A DNA stretch of 64,000 bases, taken from NCBI RefSeq assembly GCF_051175385.1, contig NZ_CP195106.1, positions 2,790,001-2,854,000 of the forward strand, given 5' to 3'. This DNA is from Tundrisphaera lichenicola (GTDB lineage Bacteria > Planctomycetota > Planctomycetia > Isosphaerales > Isosphaeraceae). Shown piece by piece: positions 51,506-60,142 of the stretch. Position 1 is the first letter of the stretch. Every line of letters begins with the position of its first letter. The notes beneath the pieces are model-generated. The model was not told the origin of the DNA and searched no databases. It worked only from the letters and a program-made list of their open reading frames with translations. The translations under genes were made by a program, and so were the position numbers.

Positions 51506-52036
51506 ATGACTGCGAACGGCCCGATCGACCTCCGCGACCACATCCGAGACATCCCCGACTTCCCCAAGCCGGGCATCCTGTTCAAGGACATCACGCCCCT
51601 CCTGGCCGACGCCAAGGCGTTCGGATCGGCGGTCGACCGCCTGGCCGACCATTTCCAGGGTCACGGGGTCGACGCGGTGGCCGCCGCCGAGGCTCGCGGG
51701 TTCCTCTTCGGGCCACCCCTGGCGCTCCGGCTCGGCGTGGGCTTCATCCCGATTCGCAAGCCGGGCAAGCTGCCCTACTCCAAGATCGGCCTGGAATACG
51801 CGCTGGAGTACGGGACCGACCGCCTGGAGGTCCATAGCGACGCCCTGGCACCCGGCAAGCGGATCCTCCTGCTCGACGACGTCCTGGCCACCGGCGGGAC
51901 GATGGCCGCCTGTCGAGACCTGGTCCGGATGGCCGGGGCCGAGGTTGTCGCCTGTGCCTTCGTGATCGAGCTGAGCTTCCTGGGAGGCCGGGCCAAGCTG
52001 GAGCCGGAAGAGATCTTCAGCCTGCTGACCTACTGA
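51506..52036 (+). CDS. apt: adenine phosphoribosyltransferase
   Basis: 176 residues. Adenine salvage: adenine plus PRPP to AMP. Starts at ATG 51506 (GGGAG upstream), giving the family start IDLRDHIRDIPDFPKPGILF and KDITPLL. AEARGFLFGPPLALRL, FIPIRKPGKLPYSKI and the PRPP loop ILLLDDVLATGGTMAACRDL are all present. The dimer hood FVIELSFLGGRAKLEP is typical. Confidence 0.96.
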   Translation: MTANGPIDLRDHIRDIPDFPKPGILFKDITPLLADAKAFGSAVDRLADHFQGHGVDAVAAAEARGFLFGPPLALRLGVGFIPIRKPGKLPYSKIGLEYALEYGTDRLEVHSDALAPGKRILLLDDVLATGGTMAACRDLVRMAGAEVVACAFVIELSFLGGRAKLEPEEIFSLLTY

Positions 52037-52060
52037 TCCCCCCGAGATGCGACGGGTCGG

Positions 52061-52645
52061 TCAGCGAACCTCGAACGCAAGGGAGTTCGAGGCGACCTTC
52101 ATGGGCGTCGGTCCCTGCTCGTCGTGATAAGTGATCTTCACCTGAAAACGTCCCGACCCGAGACGATACAGCTGGGAAAGGTCCGGGGGAGTGCCTTCCT
52201 CATGGCATCCTCCGGCGGGGATCACGACCCGATAATTCTTGTCGCGGCCACCCCGAGGGGCAAATCGATCCCGGGCCTGTTCGCCAAGTTCGGTCAGGGG
52301 AACCTCGTTGCCGCCGGAATCGAACAACTCGATTCGATGGTTCGAGGCGAAGGTGCTGACCCAGATCGTGACCGGTTCGGACGATCCGTTCGTGAGGACC
52401 AACCGAGGGCAGATCCGCTCCCCGCGATCGAATGTAGCCTGGGGTAAGGTGATCGCGAGTCGACAGTCCCAGGGATTCGCCGGGATCGGCCTCCACGATT
52501 TGGCGGGAAGGGTCCGCACGGGAGCTTTCGCGACGCTGCCGGGAAGGGACGATCCGGAATCTCGCGCGAGGGCCATCGCCATCAAAGTTGACAAGGTCGC
52601 AAACAGGAGGAGCAGGGCCGTCGAGAGAGGGTTGAAGCGTCTCAT
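52061..52645 (-). CDS. exported or membrane-anchored Ig-like protein, unknown
   Basis: 194 residues from ATG 52645 (GGAGGG about 10 bases upstream). N-terminal hydrophobic segment (TALLLLFATLSTLMAMALA) with no clear lipobox. The mature part reads as one beta sandwich: CRLAITLPQATFDRGERICP, RLVLTNGSSEPVTIWVSTFA, RFQVKITYHDEQGPTPMKVA, reminiscent of BsuPI/IPI-type or other Ig-like domains, but the match is weak. The two cysteines (about 83, 101) could form a disulfide. Function unknown. Confidence 0.6.
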   Translation of the reverse strand: MRRFNPLSTALLLLFATLSTLMAMALARDSGSSLPGSVAKAPVRTLPAKSWRPIPANPWDCRLAITLPQATFDRGERICPRLVLTNGSSEPVTIWVSTFASNHRIELFDSGGNEVPLTELGEQARDRFAPRGGRDKNYRVVIPAGGCHEEGTPPDLSQLYRLGSGRFQVKITYHDEQGPTPMKVASNSLAFEVR

Positions 52646-52867
52646 GGCCTGACTGCCCTCCGAAGCTGATGGGATAGGATCGGCTTGGATGTCACGGGCA
52701 TCCGCACAGATCAAAGATTACCGATCTCACCCGGTCCGGTCAACCGCGAGGGCCTTGCGGTGGGGTCGATCGTGGGGGACGATCAACCGAATGGGTGGCG
52801 TGCCCAGTCGCAATCGGGCCTGCCACCCCAGAAATCCTGCCGATCTCACCAAGCGAGGGCCAGACCG

Positions 52868-54127
52868 ATGACCGGTATCGATCGAAGGACGTTTCTCGGG
52901 GCGGCAGGGGCGGCTGCCTTGGCAGGCCGGATCGCGAGGTCGGCCCCGGCGAGCGAGCGGCTCCGCGTGGCCGTGGTCGGGCTCCGGAGTCGAGGGACCG
53001 ACCTGGCCCGCCTGTTCGCCAAACGGCCCGATACCGAGGTCGTGGCCGTCTGCGACATCGACGACTCCATGATCGCCAGGCTCGCGCCCGAGGTCGAGAA
53101 GATCTCCGGCAAGGCCCCTCGCGCCGAGAAGGACTTCCGCCGGCTCCTGGATGACAAGGAAGTCGACGTCATCGTCAACGCCACGCCCGATCACTGGCAC
53201 GCCCTGGTGGCAGTGATGGCCTGCCAGGCCGGTAAGGACGTGTACACCGAGAAGCCCGCCAGCCACAACGTGGTCGAAGGGCGACGGATGGTCGAGGCCG
53301 CCCGGAAGTACAAGCGGGTCGTCCAGATGGGCACCCAGCGTCGGAGCATGCCGCACGTCATCGAGGCGGTCAAATATGTCCAGTCGGGCGGGATCGGGAC
53401 CGTGGGCATGGCCCGAGCCTGGATCTTGCAGAAGCGACCGGCGATCGGCCCCGGCCAGCCCGCCGAGATCCCCGCTGGTGTCGATTACGCGATGTGGCAA
53501 GGACCGGCGCTCGATCGCCCCTTCATGTCGAACCGGTTCCATTACAACTGGCACTGGTTCTGGAACTGGGGGACCGGCGAGTTGGGCAACAACGGGGTCC
53601 ACGGCATCGACGTCGCCCGATGGGGCCTCGGGGTCGATGCCCCGACGGCCGTGACTTCCGGGGGCGGGCTCTACGTCTTCGACGATCGCGAAGTGCCCGA
53701 CACCCAGATCGTCACCTGGGAGTTCCCCAAGGCTTGCATCGTCTGGGAACACCGGCTCTACGACAAGCACCCGATGGACGGACTGGGCTTCGGGATTGCC
53801 TTCTACGGTGACGAAGGGGTCCTGACCGTCGACGAGAAAGGCTGGAAGGTCGAGGATGGCAAGGAAGCTGGGGGGAAGGCCACCGAGGGGATGTCGGCCC
53901 ACCTGACCAACTTCGTCGAATGCGTCAAGTCGCGAGAGACCCCCAACGCCGACATCGAGATCGGCCACCTGACCACCCGCCTCTGCCACCTGGGCAACAT
54001 CGCCCATAGAGTCGGCCGCAAACTCACCTTCGACGCCGCGACCGAGTCGTTCCCCGGAGACTCCGAGGCCAACGCCCTCCTGAGTCGCGAGTACTCGTCG
54101 CGGTTCGAGATGCCATCCATCGTCTGA
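52868..54127 (+). CDS. Gfo/Idh/MocA-family oxidoreductase, Tat-exported
   Basis: 419 residues. Tat motif DRRTFLGAAGAAALAG at the N-terminus. NAD(P)-binding half: LRVAVVGLRSRGTDLARLF, VVAVCDIDDSM, VIVNATPDHWHALVAVMACQ and DVYTEKPASHNVVEGRRMVE (EKP motif). The C-terminal half has FHYNWHWFWNWGTGELGNNG, typical of the exported planctomycete group. Likely a sugar or inositol-type oxidoreductase with tightly bound cofactor; substrate unknown. GAGGG lies 8 bases before ATG. Confidence 0.88.
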   Translation: MTGIDRRTFLGAAGAAALAGRIARSAPASERLRVAVVGLRSRGTDLARLFAKRPDTEVVAVCDIDDSMIARLAPEVEKISGKAPRAEKDFRRLLDDKEVDVIVNATPDHWHALVAVMACQAGKDVYTEKPASHNVVEGRRMVEAARKYKRVVQMGTQRRSMPHVIEAVKYVQSGGIGTVGMARAWILQKRPAIGPGQPAEIPAGVDYAMWQGPALDRPFMSNRFHYNWHWFWNWGTGELGNNGVHGIDVARWGLGVDAPTAVTSGGGLYVFDDREVPDTQIVTWEFPKACIVWEHRLYDKHPMDGLGFGIAFYGDEGVLTVDEKGWKVEDGKEAGGKATEGMSAHLTNFVECVKSRETPNADIEIGHLTTRLCHLGNIAHRVGRKLTFDAATESFPGDSEANALLSREYSSRFEMPSIV

Positions 54128-54155
54128 TGTCTTCTCGCTGACGCGAGGTGCCTCC

Positions 54156-54187
54156 CCTGTCGGTCAGGTCAAACCCTGGCCGACAGG
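54156..54187. terminator. hairpin overlapping the end of the GTPase gene
   Basis: CCTGTCGG (54156-54163) and CCGACAGG (54180-54187) pair perfectly, with partial pairing inside. It spans the stop of the minus-strand GTPase gene and faces the convergent oxidoreductase gene end. No U tract. Confidence 0.4.
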
Positions 54188-55498
54188 TGCAACATCCATT
54201 TGTTCGCCGATGATCCCCTGCCGCTCCAGGAGCCACAACACCGGCCGCTCGACCATTAATGGCGTCGGCAAAGGCTGAGGCGCATCATCCTGATCGGTCG
54301 CGGCGTCGCCCAGGGCGGAGCAGGCGAAGAATCGGTGCATGGGGAAGTGGGTGGCCATATAGTCGAGGAAGCCGGTCGCCCCCCACTTCCTCAGGGCCGA
54401 CTGGACTTCCTCGTGCACCAGCGCGTCGAGGTGGCGGTCGGGCGGCTGGTCGGGCACGGAAGTGGCCAGGGTGTTCAAGATCGAGCCGGGTTCGAGGAGA
54501 TGCCCCCAGCGGTCGAGCTTGTTCAGGCAGATCGCCAGAGGGGTCTTCACGGGGGTCCGGCCGAAGAAGGTCGAGAGCTTCCGGGCGTCGTTCAGGTAGT
54601 CGGCCGGGGGAACGCGGACCTCCTTCTCGGTCAGCTTGATCCGGCGGTCGAGCGCCACCTCGCGAATCCGCAAGGGGTCGAGCAGGAACAGCAGACCTCG
54701 GGCCTGGGCGAGGTAGCGGGCCTCGCCCCGGAGCAGGTCGATGTTCATCTCCCAGTCCTCGCCCGCCGTGTCGAAGAAAGAGAGCAAGGTCCCGGCCCTT
54801 CGATCCTTCGCCTTCCCCTTGCGGGCGGTCACCCGGTAGACCAGCGGTTGCAGGACCCTCCGATTGGTCTCGATGCTCGGGGTGGCGAAGTGGCTCCGTC
54901 GGTAAGTGTCGCCGTCGAGATCCTCTCCGACCCCGAACTGCCCGCCGGTCCCATAGGTCAGGTCGTGGTATTCGCGGTCGTAGCGCTCGCGGATCTCGTC
55001 GGTCAGGGGGTCGAGCGTGAACCCTCGGGCCGCGCCGACGCGATGCTCCAGCTCGTGGATCAGGACCGTCACATACGTCGTCTTGCCGACCGATTGCGGG
55101 CCAAAGATCGCGATGTGCCCGGCCCCGAGGGTGACGACCGAGTCGGGCAACTGGCTGTGGCATCGGGGGCAGAGACGGACATCGGTCGGCTTGCCGCAGT
55201 TCGGACAGCCCAGCGAGGCGGGGAGGAGCATCCAGTCGATGTGGCGACGGAACCCGCGACGACGATCTTTCCGGGGGTCGACCCACCAGGGGCTCCGCAG
55301 GTTGGCCCCGGCCCCGGCGAACCGCGGCCCATTGAGCGCCTTCGAAAGGATCGGGTCATCGATCATCCGGCCGAAGTCGGTCTTGCAATAATGGTCGTCG
55401 CACCGCAGGTGCATCTCGCACGCGGCGAACTTATCGAAGCAGAACGGGCAGCGAATCCGACGGAGCGGGTCGAGCCGGGTCAGCCAGTCCAGGGGCAT
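54164..55498 (-). CDS. zinc-finger P-loop GTPase (double-GTPase/DO-GTPase2-like)
   Basis: 444 residues, no membrane helix. N-terminal cysteines C17/C20/C27/C33/C38 (RCPFCFDKFAACEMHLRC) make a treble-clef-like site, and C98/C101/C110/C113 (LGCPNCGKPTDVRLCPRCHS) a second zinc ribbon. GTPase: G1 IFGPQSVGKTTYVT (133-140 GPQSVGKT), G3 FFDTAGEDWEM and G4 LNKLDRW, with membrane-independent layout. It resembles the DO-GTPase2 type found in predicted multi-gene conflict systems, though no partner domains (vWA, GAP1) are adjacent. The start has no clear Shine-Dalgarno. Confidence 0.7.
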   Translation of the reverse strand: MPLDWLTRLDPLRRIRCPFCFDKFAACEMHLRCDDHYCKTDFGRMIDDPILSKALNGPRFAGAGANLRSPWWVDPRKDRRRGFRRHIDWMLLPASLGCPNCGKPTDVRLCPRCHSQLPDSVVTLGAGHIAIFGPQSVGKTTYVTVLIHELEHRVGAARGFTLDPLTDEIRERYDREYHDLTYGTGGQFGVGEDLDGDTYRRSHFATPSIETNRRVLQPLVYRVTARKGKAKDRRAGTLLSFFDTAGEDWEMNIDLLRGEARYLAQARGLLFLLDPLRIREVALDRRIKLTEKEVRVPPADYLNDARKLSTFFGRTPVKTPLAICLNKLDRWGHLLEPGSILNTLATSVPDQPPDRHLDALVHEEVQSALRKWGATGFLDYMATHFPMHRFFACSALGDAATDQDDAPQPLPTPLMVERPVLWLLERQGIIGEQMDVAPVGQGLT

Positions 55499-55718
55499 CG
55501 AGCACCATCAGCGGGTCGGGGGGCGTCGCGACCGGGGGCCAGCGTCCCCGGTTCATCCATCGTCTCGGATCGCGGCGGGCGATTCAACCGGGTGGAGTGT
55601 AATCGGGAAAGGTCGGGTTTCCGTCGAGTGCAGGTCCAAATTATCATGGACCCCGGTCGGCGATCTCGACGCACCCTGCCCGCTTCGGTCGGGGGCGATC
55701 CCAGGACGTTGCCGACCG

Positions 55719-56357
55719 ATGGCCGAAATGACCGAGTCGGAATGGGCTTCCTCGCCCGATCCCGAGTTGATGCTCCGTTTCCTCCTGTCTCGAGTCCGCG
55801 ACGAACGACTCCGCCTATTTGCCTGCGGGCTCTGTCGACGAATCTGGCATCTCCTCGCCGATGGCTCACGCCATGCCGTGCGGGTTGCCGAGCGATACGC
55901 TCAAGGTCGGGCATCCCCCGCCCAACTCGAACACGCCCGATGGAGGGCGGAAGCCACCCTGAATCGTTGGCAGGCAGAGGAGTATGTGGCCGAGTCGGAT
56001 GCTGGATTCTGCTACGACGAGACTTACTGCGTCGTCGCAGCCCGACTCTATGCGGCCTACGCCGCCCTGGCCGTCTCGGCGGCCGATCCGATAGGCTCCG
56101 TCGTCCGATACGATGAATACTTCGATCAAGTCGAATGGACGCATGCCTGGACCGTTGCGGCCCGCGCCGACATGGCCAGGGCTTGCGTCTTCGAAGCGAT
56201 CCGGGGTCCGGAAAGAGGGACGATCGTTACGATGGCCGAGATCTGGGCCCATGTCGCCCAGACCAAGGAGAGGAAGGCCCAGGCCGACCTCCTCCGGGAG
56301 ATCATCGACTATCCTGGGGAACTCGACCCGGCAACTCCGACGAGGATCGACGGCTGA
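55719..56357 (+). CDS. planctomycete-specific helical protein (WxxxxDPxxML/LRLFAC type)
   Basis: 212 residues. Start with TESEWASSPDPELMLRFLLS then VRDERLRLFACGLCRRIWHL, HAVRVAERYAQGRASPAQLE. I recognise this as a multi-copy family of Gemmata/Isosphaera relatives, typically EWL-x3-DP-x2-ML and LRLFACACCRR, of unknown function. No signal peptide. The ATG at 55728 is an alternative start. Stands between the GTPase and a membrane protein. Confidence 0.7.
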   Translation: MAEMTESEWASSPDPELMLRFLLSRVRDERLRLFACGLCRRIWHLLADGSRHAVRVAERYAQGRASPAQLEHARWRAEATLNRWQAEEYVAESDAGFCYDETYCVVAARLYAAYAALAVSAADPIGSVVRYDEYFDQVEWTHAWTVAARADMARACVFEAIRGPERGTIVTMAEIWAHVAQTKERKAQADLLREIIDYPGELDPATPTRIDG

Positions 56358-56519
56358 AACCCGCTTCGTCCTGCCTGGGAAATCCGGCCAGTGATGCAGT
56401 CGTGGCCGATCGGATTGCCTACGATAACCGGAGACTTCCAGAATTGACCCGGAATCCCGGTTAAAGATCGGGGACGGCCGGCGGTTGGATCAGGGATCTC
56501 GACAACTCGGAGCCTCGCC

Positions 56520-57011
56520 ATGCACCGCTCGGCCTGCCCTTTCGCCGCCGCCTTGTTCGGGTCCATCTCCGGGTCCGCCGCCGGCTCGGCCGTCGGGGCC
56601 ATGTCGGGCTGGCTCCTTTACGCCGCCTATTCCACGTCGGGAGGTCGAGACGCCTCGGGATTCGCCCTCCTGGCCTTCGGGACGCTCGGCATGGGCGTCG
56701 GAGGGAGCGGCGGCGCGGTCGGGGGGATGATCGAAGGCTGGTCGATGGTCGAAGGACCGGGCCCGACCGAGGTATCGGCCTCGAAATGGGGGGCGATCCT
56801 GGGCGGGCTCTGGTCGCTCCAGCCGATCCTCTGGCTTGCATTCACGACCGACCGGGCGACCGCCCTGTCCTTCGGCGCGGGTGCCTCGGCGATCGTCATG
56901 TCGCTCGGTGCGATCTCCGCGAGCCTGGGCGGGCTCGCGGCCCGGTCGATCGTCCGGGCACTCGGGATCGCCGGATCGTCAGCCCTGCCGATCCGGAAGA
57001 ATGGCCGTTGA
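56520..57011 (+). CDS. glycine-rich multi-pass membrane protein, unknown
   Basis: 163 residues with about four hydrophobic segments (AALFGSISGSAAGSAVGAMS, GFALLAFGTLGMGVGGSGGA, ILGGLWSLQPILWLAF, IVMSLGAISASLGGLAA), Gly- and Ala-rich with small-residue packing. GGAG lies 7 bases before ATG. No family recognised. It precedes the ABC transporter unit by 96 bases and might belong to it. Confidence 0.55.
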   Translation: MHRSACPFAAALFGSISGSAAGSAVGAMSGWLLYAAYSTSGGRDASGFALLAFGTLGMGVGGSGGAVGGMIEGWSMVEGPGPTEVSASKWGAILGGLWSLQPILWLAFTTDRATALSFGAGASAIVMSLGAISASLGGLAARSIVRALGIAGSSALPIRKNGR

Positions 57012-57107
57012 GCGTGACGACTCGACCCGAGTTCGTCATAATGGCCCGGCCGCTCCTGCTCCATTAACGATGGGCGGCCGAAACCGGGTCTCGCGAGCAA
57101 GCGCCGA

Positions 57108-57878
57108 ATGACCGACGATTCCGCGTGGCCCCGAGGTCAACCCTTCCGACTTCACGATGTCCGGGTCGCCCGAGGAACATCGGAGATCCTCCGTGGGGTC
57201 GACCTGACTTTCGAGCCGGGTTACCGATATGTCCTGATCGGTGCCTCCGGGGCGGGCAAGAGTACGCTCCTCCGGCTCCTGAATCGGCTGGATGACCCCG
57301 ATTCCGGGACTCTCTCCATCGGTGACATCCCCCTCCGCGGCCTGACGATCCGGGTGGTCCGGTCGGCGGTTGGCTTGGTGTTCCAGGCCCCACGACCCTT
57401 GCCCGGTCGACTCCTCGACAATCTGGCCTATCCCTTCGAAGTCAGGGGCCTCGCCGTGCCGGAACCCGACCGATTGGCCGGGATGCTCGACGAGGTTGGG
57501 CTCGACCCGATCTGGCTCGACCGCGACGCCTCGGCGCTCTCGGGGGGCGAGCGACAAAGACTGGCCATCGCCGCGAGCCTGGCGATCGGCCCCGAGTTCC
57601 TCGTGATGGACGAGCCGACCTCGGCCCTCGACCCGGCCTCGGCCCATCGGGTCGCGGCGATGCTGGAGCGTCGGGCCGCCTCCGGCCTGAGGACGATCGT
57701 GGTCACCCACAACCGAGAGCAGGCCGCCCGCCTCGGCGATCGGACGATCCGCCTGGAAGCCGGCAGGGTCGTCGACCAAGGGCCGACGTCCGACGTCTTG
57801 GCCCGCGCCGATGCGTCGATCTGGAACGGATCGGGCGAGGAACGAGGGAGCCTCGAAGACGTTCGCACCAGATCCTGA
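57108..57878 (+). CDS. fetA: FetA/YbbL-like ABC transporter ATP-binding protein
   Basis: 256 residues. Walker A IGASGAGKSTLLRLLNRL, Q loop GLVFQAPRPLPG, signature DASALSGGERQRLAIAASLA, Walker B FLVMDEPTSALDPAS and H loop VVTHNREQAARL. With the UPF0014/FetB permease downstream it forms a FetAB-type iron exporter, which in E. coli protects against oxidative stress. Between the two genes lies an extra membrane-protein gene. Confidence 0.88.
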   Translation: MTDDSAWPRGQPFRLHDVRVARGTSEILRGVDLTFEPGYRYVLIGASGAGKSTLLRLLNRLDDPDSGTLSIGDIPLRGLTIRVVRSAVGLVFQAPRPLPGRLLDNLAYPFEVRGLAVPEPDRLAGMLDEVGLDPIWLDRDASALSGGERQRLAIAASLAIGPEFLVMDEPTSALDPASAHRVAAMLERRAASGLRTIVVTHNREQAARLGDRTIRLEAGRVVDQGPTSDVLARADASIWNGSGEERGSLEDVRTRS

Positions 57879-57895
57879 GCGAGGGAGGACTTTCG

Positions 57896-58366
57896 TTGAT
57901 CAAGCCCGGACGATGGTCGATCGCAGTCCTGATGGCGGTGGTCTTCTTTGTCGCGGCCGACTTCGCGATTCTGAGGGCGTTGTGTAACACGGCAGAGCCA
58001 ATGGTGATTGCTCTCTCCACCCTTCCCATGAGCAATCTGTTGATTCTGACAATGCCCAGGATAAAGCGAGACAGCATCAATCGAGAGTTCTGGATGGGCT
58101 TCCAGGCTATAGGCTGGATCATGATCCTCCTCTTCGCCCTCGTCACATCGCTCTATTATTCACAATTCCTCTACCCCATCGGGTGGATCGACGACCACGA
58201 TGGCCTCCCTTCCACTAGCTCAGCCGAGATAGCATTGCTGATCTGCTGCATCGTCGTGATTTATACAATTCCCCTGGTGCTGGGAGCGATGTTCGGGGGC
58301 TGGTTCTCGTCCAGGTACAGGATCGTCATCGAGAGACGACCGGCATCGAGTGGCGAGGAGTCCTGA
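57896..58366 (+). CDS. four-helix membrane protein inserted in fetAB unit
   Basis: 156 residues from TTG 57896, a rare start supported by GGAGG 7 bases upstream. About four membrane helices: WSIAVLMAVVFFVAADFAIL, PMVIALSTLPMSNLLILTM, AIGWIMILLFALVTSLYY, ALLICCIVVIYTIPLVLGAM. It starts 17 bases after fetA and its stop shares a base with the fetB start (TGATG), so it is translated with the transporter. No family recognised. It could be an accessory subunit or a passenger. Confidence 0.65.
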   Translation: MIKPGRWSIAVLMAVVFFVAADFAILRALCNTAEPMVIALSTLPMSNLLILTMPRIKRDSINREFWMGFQAIGWIMILLFALVTSLYYSQFLYPIGWIDDHDGLPSTSSAEIALLICCIVVIYTIPLVLGAMFGGWFSSRYRIVIERRPASSGEES

Positions 58367-59157
58367 TGATGAAAGCTCAGGGTCCGGACTGGATAGGGCT
58401 GGTCTGGGCTGGCCTGCCTCTGGTGGGGTGCATGATCCTGCTGGCCTGGCAGAGGCTCGGGCAGGTCCGGTCGATGGCGATCTCGACGACCCGTCTGGTC
58501 GTCCAGATGATGCTCCTGGCGGTGGTCCTCCGGGCGATCATCGCGGCCAATCAACCGGCGCTCGTCCTGTCGATCGCGCTGGCGATGCTGGCGGTGGCGG
58601 CCCATACCGTGGGAGCCCGACAGGCTCGGGGGCGCTGGGAGATCCGGGTTCAGGCGTTCGGGGCGATGCTGGTGGGGGCCGCCCTGGTGATGGCGGTCTC
58701 GATCCGGCTTTCGCTGGGGGTCCAGCCCTGGTACGACGCCCAGACGGTGATCCCGATGCTGGGGATGATCCTGGGCAATAGCGTGACCGCCGTCTCGCTG
58801 GCCGCCGAGCGGTTCGCCAGCGACCTCCGGGCCGATCGCGATCTCGTGGAGCTTCGGCTCGCGCTGGGGGCCACCCCCCGGCAAGCGGCCACCCCGGCGC
58901 TCCGCTCGGCGGTCTCGGCGGGGCTCTCGCCGATCCTGAACAACATGGCGATCGCGGGGATCGTGGCCATCCCCGGGATGACCACCGGTCAGCTCCTGGC
59001 CGGGGCCGACGTCGGCCAGGCGATCCGCTACCAGATCTTGCTTTACCTGGAGATCGCCTCGACGGTCGCGATCAGCGTCCTGATCCTGCTGGCGATCCGA
59101 CTTAGTCGCCACTTCACGCCAGCCCAGCAGTTGCGGCGCGAGACGCTGGAGGGATGA
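58366..59157 (+). CDS. fetB: FetB/YbbM-like (UPF0014) permease
   Basis: 263 residues, about seven membrane helices. UPF0014 features: AISTTRLVVQMMLLAVVLRA, VSIRLSLGVQPWYDAQTVIP, PMLGMILGNSVTAVSLAAER, LRLALGATPRQAATPALRSA and NNMAIAGIVAIPGMTTGQLL. Forms the membrane channel with FetA for metal (iron) export. Starts inside TGATG with the previous gene. Confidence 0.9.
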   Translation: MMKAQGPDWIGLVWAGLPLVGCMILLAWQRLGQVRSMAISTTRLVVQMMLLAVVLRAIIAANQPALVLSIALAMLAVAAHTVGARQARGRWEIRVQAFGAMLVGAALVMAVSIRLSLGVQPWYDAQTVIPMLGMILGNSVTAVSLAAERFASDLRADRDLVELRLALGATPRQAATPALRSAVSAGLSPILNNMAIAGIVAIPGMTTGQLLAGADVGQAIRYQILLYLEIASTVAISVLILLAIRLSRHFTPAQQLRRETLEG

Positions 59158-59163
59158 GGATTG

Positions 59164-59205
59164 GCCACCCCACTCCCCAGGGCGACCCGAGGGGAATGGG
59201 GTGGC
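59164..59205. terminator. strong hairpin between fetB and cvpA-like gene
   Basis: GCCACCCCA (59164-59172) and TGGGGTGGC (59197-59205) form a perfect 9-bp stem, and the inner CTCCCC and GGGGAA add more pairs. It lies 6 bases past the fetB stop and 26 bases past the convergent cvpA-like stop. No U tract. Confidence 0.55.
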
Positions 59206-59230
59206 TGACGGTCTCGCCCTGGATCTCGAA

Positions 59231-59965
59231 TCAGGGCGGTGTCATCCCGGGGCCGCCGGGCTGGCCGGGCATCATCCCGGGGCCTCCCGCTCCGCCTTCG
59301 GGGGTGGTGCCCGCGGCGGCGGCGGCATCGGGAGCCTCTTCGAGGATCGCCTCGGTCCCGTAGGGGCGGGCGGCCTGGTGGATCATCAGCCACTCGGCCT
59401 TGGGATCGAAGAGCATCGGCCGGTCTCGGAACTCACCCGAAGGATCCGGATCCCCCACACCGTTCCGGGCGAAGGTGTAGCCGGTGGTGTACTGGAAGAA
59501 GGCCAGGAAGTCGCGATCGAACCGCTCGCCGTAGAACGGCTTGTACTTGTAGTCCATCACCCCGAGCATCTTCTTCTGGACGGGCGACGCCTGATAGGCC
59601 AGCAGGAGCATCGCGATCATGACCAGGGAAGCGCCCGCCGCGAAGACGACCCGGCCCAGGTGGTAGACCGGCGTCGGGAACCGGACCATCGTGGGTGCGA
59701 TGCTCTCCGTCGCCAGCCGGAGCAGCAGGAGCGAGACGATATAGATGGCCATCATGCTCAGCGAGTCGGAGAAGTTGCCCACCATCTCCGACCCGACGTT
59801 ATTGACGATCAGCTGCGCCAGGGGCTCGTAGAAGTTGAACGAGATCAGGGCGGCGAAGAGGGCGTTGAAGAACATCAGGGCCGCCCCCCAGAGCCCTTCG
59901 CTCATCAGGGCGTAGGTCATCCCGAGCACCAGGCCGAGGATGATCAGGTCGATGATCGTACTCAT
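59231..59965 (-). CDS. CvpA-family membrane protein
   Basis: 244 residues from ATG 59965. Four membrane helices with CvpA-like pattern: TIIDLIILGLVLGMTYALMS, LWGAALMFFNALFAALISFN, MMAIYIVSLLLLRLATES, VVFAAGASLVMIAMLLLAY. The C-terminal third is soluble, ending in a Gly/Pro/Met-rich repeat. CvpA is linked to colicin V secretion in E. coli and to envelope stress elsewhere. It follows pilT and the pilB-like gene on the same strand. Confidence 0.72.
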   Translation of the reverse strand: MSTIIDLIILGLVLGMTYALMSEGLWGAALMFFNALFAALISFNFYEPLAQLIVNNVGSEMVGNFSDSLSMMAIYIVSLLLLRLATESIAPTMVRFPTPVYHLGRVVFAAGASLVMIAMLLLAYQASPVQKKMLGVMDYKYKPFYGERFDRDFLAFFQYTTGYTFARNGVGDPDPSGEFRDRPMLFDPKAEWLMIHQAARPYGTEAILEEAPDAAAAAGTTPEGGAGGPGMMPGQPGGPGMTPP

Positions 59966-60142
59966 GAAACGATATTCCCGAATAAGTGGGTTGTCGTCGA
60001 TGTTTGAGGGAAGATGTCTGGCGTTTTCCGGACCGGCGGATGTCTTGGCCCTCAACCGGCCTTCGGCCACCCTCTCCCGAGGGGAGAGGGAACCGTCAGG
60101 AAGCTACGCCATCGTGATGACGAACCCCTGAGGCCATGTCAC

